A DNA stretch of 49,119 bases. Origin: Acidimicrobiia bacterium (GTDB taxonomy: Bacteria; Actinomycetota; Acidimicrobiia; Spongiisociales; UBA5794). The notes beneath the pieces are model-generated. The model saw only the letters and a list, made by a program, of their open reading frames with translations. It did not search any database and had not been told where the DNA came from. Position numbers and translations under genes: made by a program. This document shows, piece by piece, positions 8,029 through 16,351 of this stretch. Location: positions 1 to 49,119 of the forward strand of contig JALSQW010000042.1 in NCBI GenBank assembly GCA_026985095.1, read 5' to 3'. The stretch's first letter is position 1, and each line of letters starts with the position of its first letter.

Positions 8029-8956
8029 GATCAAGGAACGGATCCTCGTCGTCGACGACGATCCCGATATCCTGCAGTTCGTCCGCGTGAACCTGGAACT
8101 CGAAGGCTTCGAGGTGACCTCGGCGGCCGGGGGCATGGAGGCGCTCGAGGCGGCAAGGGAACGGCCCCCGGATCTCGTGCTGCTCGATGTCATGATGCCG
8201 CAGATGGACGGCCTCAGCGTCCTGCGCCGCCTCCGCAGCCACCGTGCGACCGCCAACGTGCCGGTCATCATCCTCACCGCCAAGGCCCTCGCCGAGGACC
8301 GGGTCAGAGGCCTCGACCTGGGCGCGGACGACTACATCACCAAGCCGTTCGACCTCGAAGAGCTCATCGCTCGGGTCCGTACCGTTCTCCGCCGAGCCCA
8401 GCAGATGCGTGACCTGTCACCCCTCACCGGGCTGCCCGGCAACTTCCGGATCACCGCCGAACTCGAAGAGCGCGTCGGCGGCAGCCAGCTGCTGTCGGTG
8501 GTCCACGCCGACCTGGACAACTTCAAGGCGTTCAACGATCACTACGGGTTCATGCGGGGAGACCAGGTCATCAAGTACACCGCCCAGTCCCTTCTCCAAG
8601 CCGCCGCCGACTGCGGCGACCCGAACGCCTTCGTCGGTCACGTCGGCGGCGACGATTTCGTCGCCATCGTCCACCCCGACTACGTCGAGGAGTTCTGCAA
8701 GTCGACCATCCGCCACTTCGACGACGGTGTCCTCGACTTCTACGACACCAAGGACGCCCTCCAAGGCTACATCGAGGTCACGGACCGTCGGGGGGAACGG
8801 CACGCGTTCCCGATCGCCTCGATCTCCCTGGGCGTGGCGACCAACCAACGCCGACGCATCGCCTCGGAATGGGAAGCCTCGGCGATCGCCTCCGAGATGA
8901 AGGAGTTCGCCAAGGCGCAGCCGGGATCGAGCTACAAGATCGACCGGCGGACCTGA
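8012..8956 (+). CDS. Response regulator with GGDEF domain (REC-GGDEF)
   Basis: Two-domain signalling protein of 314 residues. The receiver domain (about 8-125) has the acidic cluster VVDDD (Asp15-17), the phospho-acceptor aspartate in LVLLDVMMPQMDG near residue 59, and the lysine in YITKPF. The GGDEF domain (about 135-314) has HADLDNFKAFNDHYG and a signature reading GGDDF near residue 212 rather than GGDEF or GGEEF, so cyclase activity is likely but not certain. No RxxD inhibitory site precedes the signature. The TTG at 8012 follows GGAGGG closely and overlaps rpe; ATG 7994 in the same frame is the alternative. No histidine kinase is adjacent. Confidence 0.88.
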   Translation: MATTDEIKERILVVDDDPDILQFVRVNLELEGFEVTSAAGGMEALEAARERPPDLVLLDVMMPQMDGLSVLRRLRSHRATANVPVIILTAKALAEDRVRGLDLGADDYITKPFDLEELIARVRTVLRRAQQMRDLSPLTGLPGNFRITAELEERVGGSQLLSVVHADLDNFKAFNDHYGFMRGDQVIKYTAQSLLQAAADCGDPNAFVGHVGGDDFVAIVHPDYVEEFCKSTIRHFDDGVLDFYDTKDALQGYIEVTDRRGERHAFPIASISLGVATNQRRRIASEWEASAIASEMKEFAKAQPGSSYKIDRRT

Positions 8957-9016
8957 CGTCATCCCGGCCGGCAACAGACCGTGACGAGACGCTATCGTAA
9001 GGGCGAACAACCGAGG

Positions 9017-9140
9017 CCCCCTTCAGGGCAGGGTGAAATCCCCGACCGGCGGTGACAGCCCGCGAACCCCTCGGCGACGAGGGGCCGATCCCGGTGGAAA
9101 CCCGGAGCCGACGGTGACAGTCCGGATGGGAGAAGGAGGG
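9017..9140 (+). promoter_or_regulatory. FMN riboswitch (RFN element) controlling the rib operon
   Basis: The conserved RFN core is present in order: CAGGGTGAAATCCCCGACCG, then GGTGACAGCCCGCGA, a variable hairpin (CCCCTCGGCGACGAGGGG), GGTGGAAACCCGGAGCCGAC and GGTGACAGTCCGGATGGGAG. The closing helix P1 pairs 9017-9024 (CCC plus CCTTC) with 9132-9140 (GAAGG, one bulged A, GGG). The 3' strand of P1 is itself the ribD Shine-Dalgarno sequence, so FMN binding should block translation directly. This matches the known family; the direct sequestration mode is my inference. Confidence 0.96.
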
Positions 9141-9143
9141 CGT

Positions 9144-10247
9144 GTGTCGCGCCGCGTCGACGACAATCTGGTCGATCCACGCCGCGCGGGTGAGCTGATG
9201 AGGCGAGCCATGGCCAAGGCCGTGGCCACCAGACCGCATCCCAACCCGCGGGTCGGCGCCGTCGTGGTCGCCGCGGATGGGACCATCGCCGGAGAAGGAG
9301 CGCACTCGGGCCCCGGTTCCCCGCACGCCGAGACCCACGCGCTCGCCGCCGCAGGACCCGCCGCCGCCGGGAGCACTCTCTATGTGACCCTCGAGCCGTG
9401 CGATCATCACGGTCGAACGCCCCCCTGCACCGAGGCGATCATCGACGCTGGGGTGGCTCGGGTCGTCGTCGGGACACTCGACCCGGACGTCCGGGTCTCG
9501 GGCCGAGGCGTCGAACGGCTCCGGGAGGCAGGGATCGACGTTCACGTCGGCGTTGCCGGCATCGACGCCGAAGGGCTGGACGAGGCCTACTTCCATCATC
9601 GCCGCACCGGCCTTCCCTTCGTCACCGTGAAGGTGGCCGGCACCCTCGACGGTCAAGCAGCCGCCCAGGACGGAACGTCGCGCTGGATCACCGGGGAGGC
9701 TGCCCGCGCCGATGCCCACCGGCTCCGGGCCGACCACGACGCCGTCATGATCGGCGCCGGCACCCTTCGCGTCGACGACCCCCGCCTCGACGTGCGCCTG
9801 GCCGACCACGACCGTCCACAACCCCGTCCGGTCGTGATCGCCGGCCGGCGACCGCTTCCCCCCGCGAGGGTCCTGTATGAGCGTGGTCCACTCATCGTGG
9901 CCTCCGAACCGCGCACCGACATCCCTACCGGGGCCGAGCTGGTGCTGGTTGCCGGCACCGATGGTCTGGTCGCACCAGAAGCCGTCCTCGAGGCGCTCGG
10001 CAAGCGCGACATCGTCGCGCTCATGATCGAGGGCGGGCCGCATCTCGCCGGCGCCTTCATCAGCGCCGGGTTGGCGGACCGGATCGTCCTCTACCTCGGC
10101 GCCATGGTCGCCGGCGGCCTGGGACTGCCGGTGCTCTCCGGGGCGTTCCCGACGCTGGACGCCGGCCGCGCGGTCACCATCGACCGCGTCGAACGGCTCG
10201 GTGACGACCTCCGCATCGACGCGCGGCCCGCGAAGGGACGACGCTGA
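9144..10247 (+). CDS. ribD: Bifunctional riboflavin biosynthesis deaminase/reductase RibD
   Basis: Performs the second and third steps of riboflavin synthesis: deamination of the GTP-derived pyrimidine, then NADPH-dependent reduction of its ribose. The N-terminal zinc deaminase has HPNPRVGAVVV, the HAET motif and PCDHHGRTPPCTEAI with the two zinc cysteines. The C-terminal reductase (from about residue 150) has VTVKVAGTLDG and MIEGGPHLAGAF. GTG 9144 was chosen because AGGAGG lies four bases upstream and an earlier ATG (9126) is inside the riboswitch. Length is 367 residues. Expression is expected to fall when FMN is abundant. Confidence 0.96.
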   Translation: MSRRVDDNLVDPRRAGELMRRAMAKAVATRPHPNPRVGAVVVAADGTIAGEGAHSGPGSPHAETHALAAAGPAAAGSTLYVTLEPCDHHGRTPPCTEAIIDAGVARVVVGTLDPDVRVSGRGVERLREAGIDVHVGVAGIDAEGLDEAYFHHRRTGLPFVTVKVAGTLDGQAAAQDGTSRWITGEAARADAHRLRADHDAVMIGAGTLRVDDPRLDVRLADHDRPQPRPVVIAGRRPLPPARVLYERGPLIVASEPRTDIPTGAELVLVAGTDGLVAPEAVLEALGKRDIVALMIEGGPHLAGAFISAGLADRIVLYLGAMVAGGLGLPVLSGAFPTLDAGRAVTIDRVERLGDDLRIDARPAKGRR

Positions 10248-10864
10248 TGTTCACCGGCATCGTCACCGAGGTCGGCACCGTCGAAGACAACGTCGGGACC
10301 GACGACGGTGCCCGGCGGGTGACGATCCAGGCACCCTCCACCACCAAGGACCTCGCGGTTGGCGACAGCGTCGCCGTCGCCGGGGTCTGTCTCACCGCCA
10401 CCGCCGTCGTCGGCGACCGCTTCACCGTGGACGTCGTCCCCGAATCCTTGGCACGCACCGCCCTGGGCGCCTTGGCGTCGGGGACCCGGGTCAACCTGGA
10501 GCGGCCCGTCCCCACCGGCGGCCGGTTCGATGGGCACGTGGTGCAAGGCCACATCGACGGCGTCGGCACCGTCGCCGAGATGCGGCGGGACGGCGACGCG
10601 GTCGTGATCCGCATCGACCTGCCCGGGACCCTGGGACCGTACCTCGTCGAGAAGGGATCGGTCGCCGTCGACGGGGTCAGCCTCACCGTCACCGCCGTCG
10701 ATCCCCGGCCCGAGCCGGCCGGCAGGTCCTGGTTCGAGATCGCGCTGATCCCCCACACGCTGGCCGTCACGACCTTCGGCGAACGCCGGGCCGGGGATGC
10801 CGTCAACGTCGAGGTGGACATCATCGCCAAGTACGTGGAGCGCTGGATGGAGACGAGAACATGA
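10247..10864 (+). CDS. ribE: Riboflavin synthase alpha subunit
   Basis: Dismutates two molecules of 6,7-dimethyl-8-ribityllumazine to riboflavin and the pyrimidine precursor. It has the internal duplication of two lumazine-binding barrels: MFTGIVTEVG with GVCLTA in the first half, and HVVQGHIDGVG with VDGVSLTV in the second. It is 205 residues, the usual size. The ATG overlaps the ribD stop (TGATG) and the stop overlaps the ribBA ATG, showing tight coupling in the rib operon. Confidence 0.96.
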   Translation: MFTGIVTEVGTVEDNVGTDDGARRVTIQAPSTTKDLAVGDSVAVAGVCLTATAVVGDRFTVDVVPESLARTALGALASGTRVNLERPVPTGGRFDGHVVQGHIDGVGTVAEMRRDGDAVVIRIDLPGTLGPYLVEKGSVAVDGVSLTVTAVDPRPEPAGRSWFEIALIPHTLAVTTFGERRAGDAVNVEVDIIAKYVERWMETRT

Positions 10865-12078
10865 CATTCGCCACCGTGGAGGAAGCGATCGACGCGATCG
10901 CCGAAGGGTCGTTCGTGCTGGTCGTCGACGACGAGGACCGGGAGAACGAAGGCGACCTGATCATCGCGGCCGAGAAGGTCACGCCCGAGAAGATCGCCTT
11001 CATGGTGCGCCACACGAGCGGACTCATCTGCCTGCCGGCAGACGGCGCCCGGATCGACGAGCTCGAACTGCCGCTGATGGTGATCGAGAACACCGACTCG
11101 CACAAGACGGCCTTCACGGTCTCGATCGACTATGCCGGAGAGACCACGACGGGGATCTCCGCAGCCGACCGGGCGGCGACCATCAAGGCGTTCGTCGACC
11201 CCGAGAAGGGCGCCGCCGACTTCCACCGTCCGGGGCACATCTTCCCTCTGCGGTACCAAGAGGGTGGCGTCATCGTCCGACCCGGTCACACCGAAGCGGC
11301 CGTCGACCTGGCCCGCCTCGCCGGCTTGGCACCGGCGGGCGTCCTCAGCGAGATCGTCAACGACGACGGCACGATGGCGAAGGGGGAACAACTCGCCCGC
11401 TTCGCCGACGCCCACGGGATCACGATGATCAGCATCGAGGACCTCGTCGCCTACCGGTGGCGGACCGAGGCCCTCGTCACCCGCGAAGCGGAAGCCACGA
11501 TCCCGACCCGCTTCGGGACGTTCCGCGCCGTCGGCTACCGATCCCGTTACAGCACCGTCGAACACCTGGCGCTGGTGATGGGCGACGTGGCGGGCCGATC
11601 CGAGGTGCTCACCCGGGTCCACTCCGCCTGCATCACCGGCGACGTGTTCGGATCGATGCGCTGCGACTGTGGGGAACAGCTCACCGAGTCGATGCGGCGC
11701 GTCGCCGCAGAGGGGCACGGCGTCATCGTCTACAACCCTGCGCACGAGGGACGAGGCATCGGCCTGGTCGAGAAGCTGGCCGCCTACCGTCTGCAGGAGC
11801 AGGGCTTCGACACCGTGGAGGCGAACCACCAGCGAGGCCACGCCGCAGACGCCCGCCACTATGGCATCGACGCGCAGATCCTCAACGACCTGAAGGTCGA
11901 GTCGATCCGTCTCCTCACCAACAACCCCGACAAGATCGACCAGCTCCGCCGGTTCGGAGTCGACGTCACCGCCCGGCTCGAGATCTGGATGGAGCCGAAC
12001 GCCGAGAACCGGGCCTACCTCGAGACCAAGGCCGTCAAGCTCGGACATCTCGTCTCGTCCGAGGACGAAGGCGCATGA
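10861..12078 (+). CDS. ribBA: Bifunctional DHBP synthase / GTP cyclohydrolase II (RibBA)
   Basis: Makes both riboflavin precursors: dihydroxybutanone phosphate from ribulose 5-phosphate (N-terminal half) and the pyrimidine from GTP (C-terminal half). The DHBP synthase part shows VVDDEDRENEGDL and TTGISAADRAAT. The cyclohydrolase part shows the zinc motif GDVFGSMRCDCGEQL and EGRGIGLVEKL. Just before the latter it reads YNPAHEGRGIG where most homologues have a glutamine in place of the histidine, and EANHQRGHAADARHYG is somewhat divergent from the usual EAN..LGF..D.R.Y. Zinc ligands and general fold are preserved, so activity is likely. Length is 405 residues. Confidence 0.94.
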   Translation: MTFATVEEAIDAIAEGSFVLVVDDEDRENEGDLIIAAEKVTPEKIAFMVRHTSGLICLPADGARIDELELPLMVIENTDSHKTAFTVSIDYAGETTTGISAADRAATIKAFVDPEKGAADFHRPGHIFPLRYQEGGVIVRPGHTEAAVDLARLAGLAPAGVLSEIVNDDGTMAKGEQLARFADAHGITMISIEDLVAYRWRTEALVTREAEATIPTRFGTFRAVGYRSRYSTVEHLALVMGDVAGRSEVLTRVHSACITGDVFGSMRCDCGEQLTESMRRVAAEGHGVIVYNPAHEGRGIGLVEKLAAYRLQEQGFDTVEANHQRGHAADARHYGIDAQILNDLKVESIRLLTNNPDKIDQLRRFGVDVTARLEIWMEPNAENRAYLETKAVKLGHLVSSEDEGA

Positions 12079-12596
12079 CCCGTGCGATCACCGAGACCCA
12101 GGGCACCCTCGACGGCTCCGGCCTCCGGATCGCTGTCGTCCAATCGTTGTTCAACCGGGTCGTCACCGACGGGTTGCTCACCGCAGCTCTCGAGACCCTC
12201 GATGAAGCCGGCGTCGACGACGTGCTGGTCGCTCGGGTCCCCGGGGCGTTCGAGCTGCCCCTCGTCGCTCGGCGCCTCGCCACGGCAGGATTCGACGGAG
12301 TCGTCGCCCTCGGAGCGGTGGTGATGGGGGAGACCGACCACTACGAGCACATCGCCACCCAGGCCGCCGCAGGCCTCGCGGCGGTCGCGACCGAGACCGG
12401 TGTCCCCATCGGTTTCGGTGTGCTCACCGTGCGCCAGGCGGAACACGCGTACGCCCGCAGCGCCCCGGGCGGGGGCAACAAGGGCCACGAGGCGGCCGAG
12501 GCCGTCGTGCGCACCGCGGACCTGCTGCGCCGCCTCGAGAGCCTCGTCGGCGAGGACGGGCGGGCGCACCCCGCTCGTGGCCCTCACGGCCGGTAG
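12075..12596 (+). CDS. ribH: 6,7-dimethyl-8-ribityllumazine synthase
   Basis: Condenses the pyrimidine intermediate with dihydroxybutanone phosphate in the penultimate step of riboflavin synthesis. Visible motifs are SLFNRVVTDGLL, VPGAFELPL, GAVVMGETDHYEHI with the catalytic histidine, and FGVLTVRQAEHA followed by GGGNKGHEAA. The residue before GET is methionine where many homologues have arginine or lysine. The ATG overlaps the ribBA stop. The last 13 bases overlap the 3' end of the convergent carboxyltransferase gene. The C-terminal tail after NKGHEAAEAVVRTADLL is longer than usual and poorly conserved. Confidence 0.94.
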   Translation: MTRAITETQGTLDGSGLRIAVVQSLFNRVVTDGLLTAALETLDEAGVDDVLVARVPGAFELPLVARRLATAGFDGVVALGAVVMGETDHYEHIATQAAAGLAAVATETGVPIGFGVLTVRQAEHAYARSAPGGGNKGHEAAEAVVRTADLLRRLESLVGEDGRAHPARGPHGR

Positions 12597-14131
12597 GTGT
12601 AACGGGACGGTCCGGGCCGGAGCGCACCGTAGGCCAGCACCACCCACTCGCACAGCACGGGGCGGGTCTCGGTCGGATCGATGATCTCTTCGATGTCGAA
12701 CGCCTGCGCCGTCCGGATCGGGGAGCGGATGGACTCGAATTCCGCCAGCAACGCATCGCGCATCGCGTCGGGATCGTCCGCTGCAGCCAGATCCCGTCGG
12801 TACGCCGCCTCGATCCCGCCCTCCAGTGGCAATGACCCCCAGTCCCCCGACGGCCACGCCACCCGCACGTTCGGATCGCCTCGATCCACCAGCGCTGCGC
12901 CCGCCACTCCGAAGGCACGTCGAACGATCACCGCGTGGTACGGGACCGAGGCCTGGTAGAGGGCGGCGATGGCCGCCGCGCCATGGCGGATCGTTGCCGC
13001 ACGCTCGGCCGCGGTGCCGACCGCGAAGCCCGGCACGTCGACGAACGCCACGATCGGCAGGTTGAACGTGTCGCACAGATCCACGTGGCGGCGGAGCTTG
13101 TCGCTCGCGGCCGCCGTGACCGCCCCGCCCCACACGCTCGGATCGTGAGCGACGATGCCCACCGGTCGTCCGGACAGCCGCGCCAACCCGACGACCACGG
13201 GACGTCCCCAGCGGGCGCCGACCTCGAGGAACGAGCCCGTGTCCACCACCGCGTCGATCAGTGTGCGGACGTCGTAGGAGCGGCGACGACGACGAGGAAC
13301 GAGGTCGGCGAGCCGCTCGTCGCGGCGGTCCGGAGGATCGGTCGTCGGTGACGACGGGGGAGGGCGCCACACGTTGTCGGGAAGGTACGACAGGATCCGG
13401 CGAAGATGGCTGAACGCGTCGTCCTCCGAGTCGACCACGACGTCGACGGTGCCGTTTCCGGCCTGGACCTGGGCGCCGCCGAGTTCCTCCTTGCCGACCT
13501 CCTCGTGGGTCGCGTAGGCGACGACCGGTGGGCCGGCGACGAAGATCTGGGACGCCTCCGCGACCATGACGCTGTGGTGGCTCGTCACGACCCGCGCCGC
13601 GCCGAGGCCGGCGACCGGACCCAACGCCGCAGCCAGTACGGGAACCGACCCGAGGAGATCGATGGCGGTCCGCCAACCGGGTAGCGGAGGGACGTACGTG
13701 CGGCCGAGCTCCAGGTAGCTCTTGACCGAGCCGCCGCCACCGGAGCCCTCCACGAGCCGCACCAGCGGGATCCGGAACGACAACGCGAGCTGCTCGGCAT
13801 AGACCATCTTGCGGTGGATCGCCGCGTCGGCGGCGCCGCCCCGGACCGTGAAGTCGTCGCCGACCACCACCACCGGCCGTCCCTCGATCGTCGCCCTGCC
13901 CGCCACCAGGTTGGCGGGGAGGAAGTCGACGAGCTCGCCGTCGTCGTAGCGGGCGAAACCTGCGACGCTGCCGACCTCACGGAAGGAGCCCTCGTCGACC
14001 AGCCGGTCGATCCGTTCCCGCACCAACAGACGGCCGGCCGCGTGGTGGCGCCGGACCCGCTCGGGCCCGCCGTGGGCGGCCGCGAGGTCCCGCAGCCGTC
14101 GAAGCTGGTCGAGTTCGGGCTCCCACGTCAT
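12584..14131 (-). CDS. Acyl-CoA carboxylase carboxyltransferase subunit
   Basis: Carboxyltransferase of the AccD/PccB crotonase-like superfamily, which passes a carboxyl group from biotin to an acyl-CoA. Both halves are present in 515 residues. The N-terminal half has RERIDRLVDEGSF and VVVGDDFTVRGGA, and a glycine-rich acyl-CoA oxyanion segment reading VEGSGGGGSV where many relatives have RSGGARI. The C-terminal half has the biotin-side signature VDVPGFAVGTAAE and PSVWGGAV. The substrate cannot be assigned: propionyl-, methylcrotonyl- or another acyl-CoA are all possible. No biotin carboxylase or biotin carrier gene is adjacent. A TAGTGT hexamer eight bases upstream suggests a leaderless mRNA. 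Confidence 0.88.
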   Translation of the reverse strand: MTWEPELDQLRRLRDLAAAHGGPERVRRHHAAGRLLVRERIDRLVDEGSFREVGSVAGFARYDDGELVDFLPANLVAGRATIEGRPVVVVGDDFTVRGGAADAAIHRKMVYAEQLALSFRIPLVRLVEGSGGGGSVKSYLELGRTYVPPLPGWRTAIDLLGSVPVLAAALGPVAGLGAARVVTSHHSVMVAEASQIFVAGPPVVAYATHEEVGKEELGGAQVQAGNGTVDVVVDSEDDAFSHLRRILSYLPDNVWRPPPSSPTTDPPDRRDERLADLVPRRRRRSYDVRTLIDAVVDTGSFLEVGARWGRPVVVGLARLSGRPVGIVAHDPSVWGGAVTAAASDKLRRHVDLCDTFNLPIVAFVDVPGFAVGTAAERAATIRHGAAAIAALYQASVPYHAVIVRRAFGVAGAALVDRGDPNVRVAWPSGDWGSLPLEGGIEAAYRRDLAAADDPDAMRDALLAEFESIRSPIRTAQAFDIEEIIDPTETRPVLCEWVVLAYGALRPGPSRYTYRP

Positions 14132-14139
14132 GCTCCGGC

Positions 14140-14145
14140 ACACTA
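14140..14145 (-). promoter_or_regulatory. Candidate -10 element for leaderless carboxyltransferase transcript
   Basis: On the reverse strand TAGTGT ends eight bases before the ATG of the carboxyltransferase. The GGAG that follows it is five bases from the ATG, so a leadered mRNA with weak Shine-Dalgarno is also possible if transcription starts further upstream. Confidence 0.4.
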
Positions 14146-14168
14146 CTCGGCGCCGTGAACCCGACGCG

Positions 14169-14198
14169 TTGTGTCTAGACGGCTCGGCCGAGTATCCT
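14169..14198 (+). promoter_or_regulatory. Candidate sigma-70-type promoter of the infC-rpmI-rplT operon
   Basis: TTGTGT (14169-14174) and TATCCT (14193-14198) are separated by 18 bases. Transcription would start near 14205, leaving a leader of about 125 bases before infC. The leader includes a small GGAGG/CCTCC hairpin near 14214-14227. No known leader motif was recognised in it. Confidence 0.55.
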
Positions 14199-14332
14199 CG
14201 TCGCACAGCAAGAGGAGGCGAGCCTCCCACCCGGCCACCGCTGCAGGTGCGCCGAGGTCCTGAACGCGGATCGTCGCGTGACGATGGGTCGTTCCTCTTG
14301 GCGTCCGAACAGACGAGACAGGAGGTCCCCCG

Positions 14333-14968
14333 ATCGCAGAACCCAGGGTCAACGAGAAGATCCGCGTCCGAGAGGTGCGCCTGGTCGACCCCAACGGCGG
14401 CCAGATCGGTATCAAGTCCATCGAAGAGGCACGCTGGCTCGCCAACGAGCTCGGCCTCGACCTCGTCGAGGTGGCACCCGACGCCCGACCCCCGGTGGTT
14501 CGGCTCATGGACTACGGGAAGTTCAAGTACGAGCAGTCCGTCAAAGCCCGCGAGGCCCGCAAGAAGCAGACCCGCACCGTCATCAAAGAGGTGCAGTTCC
14601 GCCCCAAGATCGGCGCAGGCGACTTCGAGGTGAAACGCAAGCGGGTCGAGAAGTTCCTCCGCGATCACGACAAGGTGAAGGTCACGATGCGGTTCCGTGG
14701 GCGTGAGGTCACCCACCCAGAGATCGGGCACCAGATCCTGCGCCGACTCGCCGAGAGCGTGGAGGACTACGGCGTGGTCGAGGTGCCCCCTCGCCTCGAG
14801 GGTCGACAGATGACGATGGTCCTGGCACCGGTTCGGCGCACGAAGGAGACCCACCAGTCCGAGCCGGATACGGCGGACGTCGCAGACGCCGCGGCGGATG
14901 GACCACCAGACACCCAGGGATCCCAGACCAGCGATTCGACGGGGACGAGCCAGGAAACCCAGCAGTAG
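14333..14968 (+). CDS. infC: Translation initiation factor IF-3, with ATC start codon
   Basis: Binds the 30S subunit and checks start-codon and initiator-tRNA selection. The protein begins IAEPRVNEKIRVREVRLVDPNG, matching the conserved IF-3 N-terminus, and the codon at that point is ATC, preceded six bases upstream by a strong AGGAGGT. The next in-frame conventional start (GTG 14375) would remove conserved residues, so ATC is chosen. Unusual ATT/ATC/ATA starts on infC are known to allow autorepression by IF-3. The N-domain, lysine-rich linker (KAREARKKQTRT) and C-domain (KVTMRFRGRE) are intact. An acidic, low-complexity tail of about 35 residues follows. Total 211 residues. Confidence 0.95.
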   Translation: MAEPRVNEKIRVREVRLVDPNGGQIGIKSIEEARWLANELGLDLVEVAPDARPPVVRLMDYGKFKYEQSVKAREARKKQTRTVIKEVQFRPKIGAGDFEVKRKRVEKFLRDHDKVKVTMRFRGREVTHPEIGHQILRRLAESVEDYGVVEVPPRLEGRQMTMVLAPVRRTKETHQSEPDTADVADAAADGPPDTQGSQTSDSTGTSQETQQ

Positions 14969-14977
14969 GAGCAGCCA

Positions 14978-15172
14978 GTGCCGAAACAGAAGACCCACAA
15001 GGGCGCCGCCAAGCGCTTCAAGGTGACCGGATCGGGAAAGATCCGTCACCGCAAGGCCTGGCGCGGACACAACCGATACAAGAAGTCGTCGGCGAGGTGG
15101 CGGCGCCTCCAGGGGATGGAGACCCTCGAAGGCGGCGACGCCAAGCGAGCCAAGCGGCTCCTCGGGAGGTAG
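14978..15172 (+). CDS. rpmI: 50S ribosomal protein L35
   Basis: Large-subunit ribosomal protein of 64 residues. It starts [22 protein letters not shown], the typical L35 signature, and is strongly basic throughout. The GTG start at 14978 follows TAGGAG. The gene lies nine bases after infC and four before rplT, the universal infC-rpmI-rplT order. Confidence 0.97.
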   Translation: MPKQKTHKGAAKRFKVTGSGKIRHRKAWRGHNRYKKSSARWRRLQGMETLEGGDAKRAKRLLGR

Positions 15173-15176
15173 GACC

Positions 15177-15536
15177 ATGGCCAGAGTCAAGAGAGCGATC
15201 AACGCCAAGAAGAAGCGACGCAAGCTGATGGATCGGGCCTCCGGCTACACCGGAGCCCGAAGCCGCCGGTATCGCGCCGCCCGCGAACAGGTCATGAACG
15301 CCATGCAGGACTCGTACCGGGACCGCAGGGCGCGCAAGGGCCAGTTCCGACGGCTGTGGATCCAACGCATCAACGCCGCCGCACGGCTCAACGGCACGAC
15401 CTACTCGCGGCTGATGGCCGACCTCAAGGCCGCCGACATCGAGGTCGATCGCAAGATGCTCGCAGAGATGGCGGTCAACGATCCGGCCGCGTTCACCTCC
15501 CTGGTCGAAGCCGCCACCGCCGCCTCCGCCGAGTGA
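15177..15536 (+). CDS. rplT: 50S ribosomal protein L20
   Basis: Large-subunit assembly protein that binds 23S rRNA. It shows the classic [17 protein letters not shown]-terminus, the [17 protein letters not shown] stretch and the [11 protein letters not shown] core, in 119 residues. A GGAGGTAGGACC ribosome-binding site precedes the ATG. It ends the ribosomal part of the operon and is followed by a strong intrinsic-type hairpin. Confidence 0.97.
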   Translation: MARVKRAINAKKKRRKLMDRASGYTGARSRRYRAAREQVMNAMQDSYRDRRARKGQFRRLWIQRINAAARLNGTTYSRLMADLKAADIEVDRKMLAEMAVNDPAAFTSLVEAATAASAE

Positions 15537-15554
15537 CCCCGACGGATCTCGACC

Positions 15555-15583
15555 CGACGACCCCGCATCGTGCGGGGTCGTCG
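15555..15583 (+). terminator. Strong hairpin after rplT
   Basis: A perfect 13-bp stem (CGACGACCCCGCA paired with its complement) closes on a three-base loop. No U-tract follows, as is common in high-GC genomes. It lies 12 bases before the downstream methyltransferase start, so it may act as an attenuator rather than a full stop. Confidence 0.7.
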
Positions 15584-15594
15584 TCGTAGTCGCC

Positions 15595-16338
15595 GTGCGT
15601 CGGGTCACGTCCGCCTCCAACCCTGCCGTCAAGGCCGCGGCCGCGCTCCACCGGGTGCGGAACCGGCACGCGACGGGCCGGACTCTCGTCGAAGGGCCGG
15701 GCCCGGTCGCTGCGGCCCTCGAGGCCGGGGTCGTGCCCGAGACCTACTTCACGACGGCGTGGGATGCCGACGCCGCCCGGGCCGGCGACCTCGGCGCCGA
15801 GGTCCTGATGGTCGACGAGTCGATCCTGCGACGGGTCGCCGCCACCGGCCATCCGCGGGGACCCGTCGCCGTGATCACCATCCCGACGCCCGAGCGGCCG
15901 CGGCGGGCCCCCACCCTGGTCCTCGCCGGACTCGCCGACCCCGGCAACGCCGGCACCCTCATCCGCAGCGCCGGGGCCTTCGGATACGACGTCGCGGCGA
16001 CACCTGGGACCGTCGATCTCTGGAATCCCAAGACCATCCGCGCCGCCGCCGGAGCCCACTTCGCCGTCACGATCGTCGCCGCCCTGGACCTCTCGGACCT
16101 GCGCGCCGTCGGGCTCACCGTCGTCGGCACGTTCCCCAGCGGCGGTGACGACCCCGAAGGCCTCCAACTCCCATCGCCCCCCGCCGTCGTCGTGGGATCC
16201 GAAGCGCACGGTCTGGCAGACCGCGCCGGCGTCGAGATCGCCGTCACGATCCCCACGACCGGTGCCGTGGAGTCCCTCAACGCGGCGGTGGCGGGGAGCC
16301 TCGTGATGTACACCCTGGCCGTCGCTCGCCACCGCTAA
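15595..16338 (+). CDS. SpoU/TrmH-family rRNA or tRNA 2'-O-methyltransferase
   Basis: SAM-dependent RNA ribose methyltransferase of the SPOUT superfamily. The three trefoil-knot motifs are visible: GLADPGNAGTLIRSAGAFG, VVGSEAHGL and SLNAAVAGSLVMY. The N-terminal part (RRVTSASNPAVKAAAALH, then LVEGPGPV) resembles the substrate-binding domain of the RlmB/TsnR group. GTG 15595 is the first start after the rplT hairpin; 247 residues. Location between rplT and pheS is common in actinobacteria. The modified nucleotide is not known. Confidence 0.9.
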   Translation: MRRVTSASNPAVKAAAALHRVRNRHATGRTLVEGPGPVAAALEAGVVPETYFTTAWDADAARAGDLGAEVLMVDESILRRVAATGHPRGPVAVITIPTPERPRRAPTLVLAGLADPGNAGTLIRSAGAFGYDVAATPGTVDLWNPKTIRAAAGAHFAVTIVAALDLSDLRAVGLTVVGTFPSGGDDPEGLQLPSPPAVVVGSEAHGLADRAGVEIAVTIPTTGAVESLNAAVAGSLVMYTLAVARHR

Positions 16339-16341
16339 CCT
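16336..16341 (+). promoter_or_regulatory. Candidate -10 element for pheST
   Basis: TAACCT ends ten bases before the pheS ATG, slightly further than in the other leaderless candidates, and lies across the stop codon of the preceding gene. No Shine-Dalgarno sequence intervenes. Confidence 0.4.
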
Positions 16342-16351
16342 CAGGCGCCAC

